Below, piece after piece: positions 55,681-64,000 of a stretch of 64,000 bases of DNA (the first letter of the stretch is position 1; each line of letters starts with the position of its first letter). The notes under the pieces were generated by a model. That model was not told the DNA's origin. It saw nothing but the letters and a program-made list of their open reading frames with translations, and searched no databases. The translations under genes and the position numbers were made by a program. The DNA comes from Orychophragmus violaceus (taxonomy: Eukaryota; Streptophyta; Magnoliopsida; Brassicales; Brassicaceae), in NCBI GenBank assembly GCA_030180135.1, contig CM058231.1, forward strand, positions 24,989,034 through 25,053,033. Direction: 5' to 3'.

Positions 55681-56505
55681 TTGTACTGGAATCCTACATT
55701 CCCTAATCCTTTTGTCTCAATATCTCGATCTGGCATAAGGCAAGATGCGTGTCATCCTTATATAGCCAGACCATTTCAATCGGACCAGATTTGATACTGA
55801 CAATGCAAACGACTTGGGCAAGTCCGTTTGGGAGTGGCCACTCTCTTACCAGCTATCAAGTCTCCGATTGGCCTAGAGATATTACCTCCGTTATACGGCA
55901 GGGACAAATCCCATCTTGTTCCATCACTATGAACTACACACTTTATAATACACCCAACCAAGGTCCTTATAGCTCCCAGTTACGAAACAGCGTTAGACAA
56001 TGATCAAAGCGCATCACTCCATGTGCAGCCACATGCATGCGAACTCAGGTCTAAGGACTATACTCTATAGTCGTATATGAGAACCTCTTATGACACAGAT
56101 ATTAATATCTTGTAGAGTTCTCATCAGCGGGCCATGTCCGGTCATATGTTCCCCTACATATACCTATGTGTCGACTTTGATGCCGCGCATCTATGACCCC
56201 TCGAAACTTGGTCATAAGTCTCAACACAATCTAGTCTCAACAGGTTGTTGGTGTTCCAATTTCAACAACCTTCGACTATGGACACTATGATTCATGTCAC
56301 TTCGTTAAATATGGGGTTTCAGGATCAAGTCAACTCATGTACTTCGATGACCCATATATAATGACATGAATCATTTTGGAACGATTATTTTATATCACAG
56401 TTAAAAATAATCCAGAAATAAATATTCATTAACATTAAAAATGTTTACATGAACCAATCAAAATAACTAAAACAAAAGCCCTCACAACTCCCACTCAAAA
56501 AGAGA
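55681..56505 (-). other. 3' untranslated region of the Copia element
   Basis: About 0.8 kb between the end of the polyprotein and the polypurine tract. No conserved coding sequence seen. Confidence 0.6.
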
Positions 56506-59500
56506 TTACATTTGAATATCTCTAATTCCTACAGCAGCAGTATGCAACTCGTGCTTAGGTCTCGGGAGTGGCTTTGTCAACGGGTCAGCCACGTTCTCAT
56601 CAGTGGGAACTCTGCTGACCATCACTTCACCTCTATTTACTATATCACGAATCAGGTGATACCTTCTCATAATGTGTTTGGATTTCTGATGATGTCTCGG
56701 TTCCTTGGCTTGAGCAATTGCACCATTGTTGTCACAATACAGTGCTAGAGGCTCAGTGGCATTTGGGAATACACCGAGTTCAATCAAGAAGTTCCTAATC
56801 CAAACTCCTTCCTTCGCAGCTTCCGAAGCAGCGATGTATTCAGCTTCAGTTGTGGAATCTGCTACGGTGCTCTTCTTGGAACTCTTCCAACTTACTGCAC
56901 CGCCATTCAGACAGAAGATGTAGCCAGACTGTGACCGGAAATCATCCTTATCTGTCTGAAAACTTGCATCCGTGAATCCACTGATTTCAAGCACTTCACT
57001 TCCTCCGTAAACCAAGAACTTATCCTTAGTATTCCTCAAATACTTCAGGATATTCTTTACGGCAATCCAATGACTCTCACCTGGATTAGACTGGTACCTA
57101 CTCGTCATGCTTAGTGCATAAGCAACATCAGGACGAGTACAGATCATGGCATACATGATAGATCCTATAGCCGAAGCATAAGGAATCCTACTCATGCGCT
57201 TAAGCTCATCAGGTGTCTTAGGACACTGATCCTTGCTTAGTGAAGCACCATGTATCATTGGCGTGAACCCCTTCTTGGATTTATCCATTCCGAATCGATG
57301 CAGGACTTTATCTATATAAGCATCTTGACAAAGTCCAATCAGCCTTTTAGATCTGTCTCTAAAGATTCGGATTCCAAGAACATACGCGGCTTCACCCATG
57401 TCCTTCATGGAAAAACAACTTCCCAGCCAGTCTTTAACAGACTTCAGCATTGGAATATCATTTCCAAGAAGCAATATGTCATCGACATATAGGATAAGAA
57501 ACGCCACTTTGCTCCCACTAGTTTTCTTATACACACATTGTTCCTCTTGGTTTCTGATGAAGTCAAAGTTCTTTATTGCTTCATCAAAACGAAGATTCCA
57601 ACTCCTCGATGCTTGCTTCAATCCATAAATGGATTTGTGAAGCTTGCATACTTTCCCAGCATTCTTAGGATCAATGTAACCGTCAGGTTGTGTCATATAC
57701 ACATCCTCCTCCAAGATTCCATTCAGGAAGGCGGTTTTCACATCCATCTGCCAAATCTCATAATCATAATAAGCGGCAGTTGCTAGGAGAATCCGAATTG
57801 ATTTCATCATTGCCACTGGTGAATAGGTTTCATCATAGTCTATACCATGAATTTGCTTGAAACCTTTTGCCACCAACCTGGCTTTGTAAATCTGGACATT
57901 TCCATCCACGTCTATCTTCTTCTTGAAGATCCATTTACACTCGATGGCTTTTGCACCAGCAGGTAAATCAACCAGTGAAAACACTCGGTTAGCAGACATG
58001 GAGTCCATCTCGGATTCTGTGGCTTCACGCCACTTTAAGGAGTCAGGGCCCATCATGGCTTCTGCAAAGTTCGAGGGTTCATCACCGTCAATGATCAAAA
58101 GATCATGGCAATTAGTCACAAGGAACCCCTGATATCTATCAGGTTCCTGACGGATCCTTCCGGATCTTCGAACTTCAGGTACTGCAGGTTCAGGTTCTAT
58201 TACAACTTCATGTAATTCATCCTGCTGTTCTTCCTCATTAGGTTGAACAGGTTCCTGTCCTTCTTGAATTTCATCAAGTTGTACCTTACTCCCACTATCT
58301 TTTCTAGAGAGAAACTCCCTTTCAAGAAAAGTACAATCCCGAGCAACAAAGATTTTGTTCTCGGATCGCAGATAGAAGTAATAAGCCTTGGTATCCCTAG
58401 GATAACCAATGAAGTAGCATCTGTCAGATTTTGGTGTAAGCTTGTCTGAGATTAATCTTTTGACATAGGCTTCACAACCCTAAATTCTGAGAAAAGACAT
58501 TGCTGGAGCTTTTCCAGTCCATATCTCATATGGTGTCTTTGCTACTGCCTTTGATGGCACTCTGTTCAGTGTGAACGTTGCGGTTAGCAAAGCATATCCC
58601 CAAAGGGATATAGGAAGGTCTGTGTGACTCATCATGGATCGGACCATATCTAACAATGTCCGATTCCTTCTCTCAGACACACCATTCCACTGTGGTGTTC
58701 CAGGAGGTGTGAGTTGGGAGATAATCCCACACTCACTCAAATGATCACGAAATTCCTGGCTCAAGTATTCTCCTCCTCGGTCCGACCGAAGAGCTTTAAT
58801 ACTTTTACCAAGCTGGTTCTGTACTTCATTCTGGAATTCTTTGAACTTTTCAAAGGTTTCCGACTTATGTTTCATCAAGTAGACATATCCATATCTACTG
58901 AAATCATCAGTGAATGTAATGAAGTACTGAAAGTTTCCTCTAGCACTTGTGGACATTGGGCCACACACGTCAGTATGTATCAGGCCCAATAGTTCACTGG
59001 CCCTTTCTGTGGGTTTATTGAAAGGGGCCCGTGTCATTTTGCCCATTAGGCAAGATTCGCACTGCTCACAAGACTCAAAGTCAAATGAGCCCAAGAGTCC
59101 ATTTGAATGGAGCCTCTTGACGCGTTTCTCACTAATGTGCCCCAAACGACAATGCCATAGAAACGTTTCATTTTCTTCGTTAGATTTGAACCGTTTTGTA
59201 TTTATGTTATATACTGGAGCAGATTGATCCAGCATGTACAGCCCATTTATAAGAGGGGCACAGCCATAGAACATATCATTGAGATTAAAGGAACACAATT
59301 TATTCTTAATAGAAAAATCAAATCCTTGCAAATCCAATAATGAAACTGAAATGATATTTCTGCTTATAGCAGGTACAAAATAACAATTCTCAAGTTCTAA
59401 AATCAATCCAGAAGGTAAAGACAACAAGTAAGTGCCAACGGCCAGTGCTGGAACCTTCGCTCCATTGCCAACCCGCAACTCTACTTGCCCTTGCTTCAAC

Positions 59501-60465
59501 CTTCTACTGTTGCTGAGCGCCTGCATATTAGTACAAATATGAGCCCCACATCCAGTATCTAATACCCAAGTGGTATTATCAGAAGTAGTAGTATTTACTT
59601 CAATAACAAAAATACCTGAAGATTTAGTCTCCAAGGACTTCTTCTTCTTCAGACTTTCCTGGTATTTCTTACAGTCCCTGCGGTAATGCCCTGCCTCTTT
59701 ACAAAAGTGACAGATGTCAGAAGGCCCAGCTTTGGACACGGGCTTGGGCTTGGCGTTTTCATTGCCAACTACTTTGCCCTTTCCCTTGTCTGCAGCGGAT
59801 TTCTTGAAACCCTTGCCCTTCTGCACCATGAGTACAGACGACTCCTTGGTTTTCTTCAGATTCGGTTCTGCAGTCTTGAGCATACCATGTAGCTCAGGCA
59901 ACGTCTTTATCAACCCATGCATATTATAGTTCAAAATGAACTGGTCATATGCAGGAGTAAGAGACTGCAGAACGATATCACAAGCAAGCTCTTGGCTTAT
60001 AGGACAGTCGAGCCTTGTCAAATGATCGAGATAACCCATCATTTTCAGAACATGTGGACTCACTGCTGCATCCTTAGCCATTTTACAGTCCAAGAGATTC
60101 TTAACAGTTTGGAATCTCTCTGTACGAGCCTGCTCCTGAAACAACGCTTTCAGATTTGCCATCAGCTCCATGGGACAAGTCAGGCCTTCCCACTGCATCT
60201 GCAGTTCGGGAGCCATTGTCGCCAACATCAGGCAAATCACGTCATTAGCATCTGAAGAATGCGTATCCCAAGCATTCTTCACAGCTTGTGCGGCATTATT
60301 CGCAGGTCTAGGAGAGAGAGCTCTTTCAATGACATAAGCCTTCTTCTCCTGCCTGAGCACAAGTCTCAGGTTCCTGGACCAGTCCAGGAAGTTTGATCCG
60401 TTCAGTTTGTCCTTCTCAAGGGCAGACCGGATCGAGAAAGTGTTTTGTGTTGTTGTGCTTGACAT
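56506..60465 (-). pseudogene. Copia gag-pol polyprotein, one in-frame stop
   Basis: One frame of 1319 codons plus stop, from ATG 60465 to 56506, with a single TAG at 58482-58480 where the family has Trp (FLRI then stop then GCEAYV). Domains in order: UBN2-type gag (1-230); CCHC knuckle CHFCKEAGHYRRDC (252-265); aspartic protease with VLDTGCGAH (about 301); pre-integrase HH-CC region (LWHCRLGH to CESCLMGK); and integrase core with HTDVCGP, FTDDFSRYGY and SDRGGEY plus SERRNRT. After the stop come the reverse transcriptase with WQMDVKTAFLNG, YGLKQASRSW and LYVDDILL, and RNase H with SGFTDASF, STTEAEYIAA and YCDNNGAI. All catalytic motifs look preserved. Apart from the stop it would be a full-length polyprotein of typical Copia size. 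Confidence 0.93.
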
Positions 60466-62028
60466 AGCTGAAAATATGAGACAATAAAGATTTAGTTATT
60501 AAGTTCATAAAAGAGTAATCTTAACAACTTATAAGAAAACTCGCATTGTATTCAAAATTTCTTTGTTTAACCTCATAAGAATACAATGATTCTGAGACCC
60601 ATGTTTAGCTAAATCCAAAGTGGGCCACTGGCCGTCACCCAGAATTAGCTATACTTGGTAAGCATACACACAGCTAGTTATAACCAATAACTCTCGGTTG
60701 TGAATTGGGCCCGAGGCCCAAATTCACCAGATGTCTCAAGGCCCGGGACTCCCGATGGCCCAGTCAAGGAAACCAATCTCTTACAGCCAAATAACCACTG
60801 AAATCTGGAACTCCCAATGAAATCAGTGACTATATACTACTTTACTTACGCGAAAACAGACACCTCACACTGTAAGCCATATCTGTAATCAAGTAAGCGT
60901 TAAGTAGCTGACAAGATTGGAAAGACATCCAAGCTTGATATTGTTTTTGAGGATTTTTAAGTATTATTTCCAAAAATAGAAGATTACTATTTTGGGAAAC
61001 TTTCTTATTTTAGAAACTTTCTAAATTTAGTAACTTTCTAAAATTAGAAATTTCTAATTTAATATTTTATTAAATATTTTGGGTTGGGTCACAAATTATA
61101 GGCCCAATTCTTGGCCCGAGACCATAGAATTCCAGCTGGCCCAATAATTTGACATAACCGATCCGGTTTATTAATTCTGGTCCAAGACCAAATTAACTAT
61201 CAAAACCATCGGTTATTTACTAAACCAGACCAGCTCTAAATTATTTGGTCCAACCAAATCAAACTTAGACCAGCCTTCGGTTTAGGTTAAAATTCAATTT
61301 TATGAATTTAAATCCGGTTTAACCAGTAATAAAATTATTTCCAGTAAACCGCGATTTGGGTTAACCGCTTGAACCACCAATTAAATTGGATCGGTTCAGT
61401 TAAATCCAAAACCGGGAAGAAACACCTAGTGTTTTAACCAATTTGATTTAACTTGCGGTTTTAGGCTTTAAACACACAATTAACCGCCAATTTAATGGAC
61501 CGGTTTAATCGGTGTGGTTTTGGGCAACGAACCGCGAAGCTCGGTTTAACCGATTGACTATTCGCGGAACGTAAAATTTTAATGGGCCAAACAATCGGAC
61601 CCAAGATCCAATTCGGCCCATTAACTCAATATGTGGGCCCATGATAATCCAAGGCCCATGATCCAACTCGCGATTGCTCACGATCGCTTGCGATCGATCA
61701 TTGCATCGCATGATCACGCTCGGCTCATGGCTCACACATGCTTGCGTTCGATCCTTTTGCCTCACGATCATTGTGATCGATCTTGGCTAGGCATCACACG
61801 CGTTATATCGGCTTTAGGGTTTCAATAATAGAATGTTGCCGCGAGTTTCAATCTCATTCAATTATTAACAAAGTTCATTCGATAATAACAAAACTTTATG
61901 AGCAGCCGATAGATAAAACAAAATCACACGATTAGGGTTTAATTAGTTTAACTAATTTTTCTTTCAAAATTAATTCAAAAACCATTAAACATTCATATGA
62001 TCCAATTTCACAAGAAACCTAATGCCTA
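60466..62028 (-). other. long 5' leader of the Copia element
   Basis: About 1.56 kb between primer site and gag with no conserved ORF. It is rich in short phrases such as CCGGTTTA and GGCCCA. Small open frames here look like chance. Confidence 0.6.
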
Positions 62029-62041
62029 GGCTCTGATACCA
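62029..62041 (-). promoter_or_regulatory. initiator tRNA-Met primer binding site, Copia
   Basis: The minus strand reads TGGTATCAGAGCC, complementary to the 3' end of initiator tRNA-Met, one base from the LTR. Confidence 0.92.
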
Positions 62042-62042
62042 C

Positions 62043-62718
62043 TGATGGATTATTGGTGTTTTCATGGTTTAATTCTCAATTACAACCTAACACAAATCCT
62101 TAAACAGATCTAGGTTCTCGTCAAATGAATCATAAAGCAAACCTGATCACTACCTTTCAGATTGCAGCGGATGATGGATGGTAATGATGAGATCAGCTAG
62201 AACAGATGGTAACACCTATTCCTCCTCGAGTATCCACACTCTTACAAGCACGGGACGGCTGCTAGACCAAAGATGTGGAAGATCAGAGAGAGAGATTTTA
62301 GAGAGAGAGAGCTCGCGGCCCAGAGGAGAAAATCGCAGAGAAGCTTAGCTTCCTTAGGGTTTTCTGATTCTCTTATATCTCATTAATGGGCCCAAGTCAT
62401 TAGACTAATGGCTCATTAATCTTTTGGGCCCAAAACACAAATCAGACAAAAAGCCTGTATTTTGTCTGGCCCAAAACTCTGATCCAATACAGTAAATGCC
62501 ATTGCATCTTACCGTATTATTTCCATTTAACTTTCCCGTTAGCTATGGTGTGTGACCCTTCGGGATCATACAATACTGGTAATAAGTCCTAAACTTATAG
62601 ATCATGAGCGGACTCTAGCAAGCCATCATGATCACCCAGTATTTATGACTTATGTCTGATCTCGACACTTATCATACTTTCTAGAGATAGTACGGTAGAT
62701 TTCAGGACATTCCCAACA
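62043..62718 (-). repeat. 5' LTR of the Copia element
   Basis: 676 bases, TG and CA ends on the minus strand, followed by AAAAC (62719-62723). Partner of 54968-55628. Confidence 0.93.
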
Positions 62719-63541
62719 AAAACGTGTTTAAGCTATTTATTAGGTTTTACATCCACTTGTTAGGGGAGGGTTTTATTCTGAGTTTTGTTCTAAGAGAGAT
62801 TAAGGGATTTTGAGGGCTGATCTTGTACTCGATAGAGGATTTTGAACCCTTTTTTTTTACTCTTATGGTTTTATATGATTTCTACTTTGATTATGTATAT
62901 TGTCATGATTGTCATGTCTGAGTAGTTTTCTTGTTAGATTTAGGGATTCTCATTAGGGATTTCATGGAATTATAGATTGATTGATTAATTGGATTCAAGC
63001 ATCTAGTTCTTCATCTAGGTTGTTCTTAATGCATAATCTGAATTAGCTACTTGGATTATTGACATCATATTGATTAGCGCAGCGAGAATTGGTTAATTGA
63101 TTAGAAAAGAACCTAGTTGAGCAAATTACCTATTCGCAAAGAGATTTGGCTTAGGGAATTTGCGAACGAAAGAATCTGAATTAATTGCATGTTTAGAGCT
63201 CTAGAATTCGCAAAGAGATTTGGTCTTCTATGTTGTTAGACATAGTTAGCATTCGCAGCGATAGTTGGTTTGTTATCTGATTGTGATTCTAGTTCTAGAA
63301 CATCGATATCTGAATCATGTTGATTGATTGATATGTGTTAAGTCTAGCGCCTTCGTTAATTGATCACACACCATTTGTTTACTTTCTTTCTTCACTGCTT
63401 TCACTCATCTTGCTTAGCTTAATTCGACTGCATAGAATCTATCGCGTGAAACTTGAGTCTCTGTGGATTTGATACCCCTTGTACTACGATTGCATATCTG
63501 TGCACTTGCAGTTAGAATAGGGATTAAAATTTGATCTATCA
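62719..63541 (+). repeat. 5' LTR of element C, second part
   Basis: Continues the LTR after the duplicated AAAAC and ends CTATCA. Its layout follows the LTRs of A and B, including repeated GCAAAGAGATTTGG-like phrases. Confidence 0.85.
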
Positions 63542-63547
63542 AGTTTT

Positions 63548-63565
63548 TGGCGCTGTTGCCGGGGA
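63548..63565 (+). promoter_or_regulatory. tRNA-Asp primer binding site of C
   Basis: TGGCGCTGTTGCCGGGGA, one mismatch from the site in B. Confidence 0.9.
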
Positions 63566-63686
63566 CTCTTTGAGTTCGTCGATAGATTTTGTACTAGAAT
63601 TTAGTCTAAGTGTTTTCTTTTCTTGTTTACTGACCTCTTTTCGTGTTTTTCTTGTTTCTGCAGGAAAACAGCGAGCCAGAGAACTT

Positions 63687-63724
63687 AGTGTCGATCGACA
63701 CAGCCTTAAGTGTCGGTCGACACC
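63687..63724. repeat. dyad pair in 5' leader of C
   Basis: GTGTCGATCGACAC and GTGTCGGTCGACAC, 22 bp apart, just ahead of gag. Same place as in A and B. Confidence 0.8.
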
Positions 63725-63752
63725 CTTCGCGGGAGCAGTCTGATTTTAGTGG

Positions 63753-64000
63753 ATGCCCAATCGTCACACTCGAAGCAACCCAGACGAAGAGATTTTGAAC
63801 CTCAGACTTGAGGAGCTTGCTAGGCTTGAGAGAACAAACAGGAAAGCTCAAAAATCTCCAAGGAGGATGAATCGATTGATCTTGATTAGAGATGAAGAAG
63901 GTGTTTTGAGAGACTAACAGAACAATCCCCACAATGCTCAGGGACGGAGAATTGATGCTCAAGGAAATGTGATCCCTGAACCAGAGCAACAGATTGTTAA
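63753..64000 (+). pseudogene. Athila gag N-terminus of C, premature stop, runs off the edge
   Basis: ATG at 63753 gives MPNRHTRSNP, then LRLEELARLERTNRK, homologous to the gag start of A, and ILIRDEEGVLRD before a TAA at 63915. The same frame continues with NNPHNAQGRRIDAQGNVIPE to the window end, so the stop is a mutation inside gag. Nothing can be said of the rest. Confidence 0.8.

Larger units (their letters stand above)
54968..62718 (-). mobile_element. Ty1/copia retrotransposon, nearly intact
   Basis: LTRs at 54968-55628 and 62043-62718, flanked by AAAAC duplications (54963-54967 and 62719-62723). Ends on the minus strand are TGTTGGGAATGTCC and AATCCATCA. It has an initiator tRNA-Met primer site, one long gag-pol frame broken by a single stop, and a polypurine tract. 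The LTRs differ by a few substitutions and one 15-base GA-rich indel, so this is among the youngest insertions here. Confidence 0.95.
54648..64000 (+). mobile_element. Athila-like element C, 5' part, LTR split by a Copia element
   Basis: The LTR starts TGATATATCATGG at 54648 and ends CTATCA at 63541, interrupted by the Copia element 54968-62718. A tRNA-Asp primer site and the beginning of gag follow. The rest lies beyond the right edge, so the outer target duplication cannot be checked (GTTAC at 54643-54647 is the left candidate). Confidence 0.85.

Noticed and set aside
61505..61771. ORFs of 88 and 65 codons in the Copia leader
   Set aside because: They lie in the untranslated leader on both strands, have no domain, and reflect short repeated phrases such as GCGATCG.

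Overview
The window is repeat-dense plant DNA and looks like pericentromeric or other heterochromatic sequence. I see no convincing host protein gene, rRNA, intact tRNA or CRISPR array. The Athila-type Ty3/gypsy elements with a tRNA-Asp primer site, a Tat-type Ty3/gypsy element and two CACTA elements with a CCGACGG subterminal motif together suggest Brassicaceae (Arabidopsis or a relative). That placement is inference.

Layout. (1) 1-728: tail of an LTR-like sequence that runs off the left edge. (2) 729-24047: a plus-strand Tat-like element with RNase H and integrase remnants, a long 3' region with tandem repeats, an antisense coiled-coil gene and a 3' LTR at 22862-24047. Two complete Athila-like elements sit inside it: element A (916-9930, minus, target duplication ACCTC) and element B (13240-20437, plus, target duplication TGAAC). 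(3) 24048-30900: old minus-strand Athila-like element D, whose integrase was interrupted by the Tat element. (4) 30901-33289: AT-rich DNA with an RNase H-like relic and a plant mariner transposase relic. (5) 33290-43595: CACTA element E1 (target duplication AGT). (6) 44134-52101: a poly(A) retroposon with an 11-bp target duplication, split by CACTA element E2 (44813-51924, target duplication CCT). (7) 52113-54647: AT-rich DNA with a Copia gag relic. (8) 54648-64000: Athila-like element C, whose 5' LTR is split by a Ty1/copia element (54968-62718, target duplication AAAAC).

How the parts work together. A and B keep LTRs, primer site and polypurine tract, plus gag (with protease in A) and an ATHILA ORF-1 family gene behind a conserved 522-bp intron. 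Both lack reverse transcriptase, RNase H and integrase, so they must depend on polymerase supplied in trans. E1 carries four genes on the minus strand: TNP2-like transposase, two small TNPA-related genes and a TNPA-like gene. E2 is a deletion derivative with an intact TNPA-like gene and one intact small gene, but only the N-terminal part of TNP2.

Most interesting signals: paired ~14-bp CGATCG-centred dyads spaced 20-22 bp in all four Athila-like elements; a covarying inverted repeat at the LTR start; a conserved 157-aa two-exon TNPA-related protein in both CACTA elements; a CCGACGG cluster beside each CACTA promoter; tRNA-like A-box/B-box units in the CACTA spacers; and a TNPA start codon that is created only by splicing.
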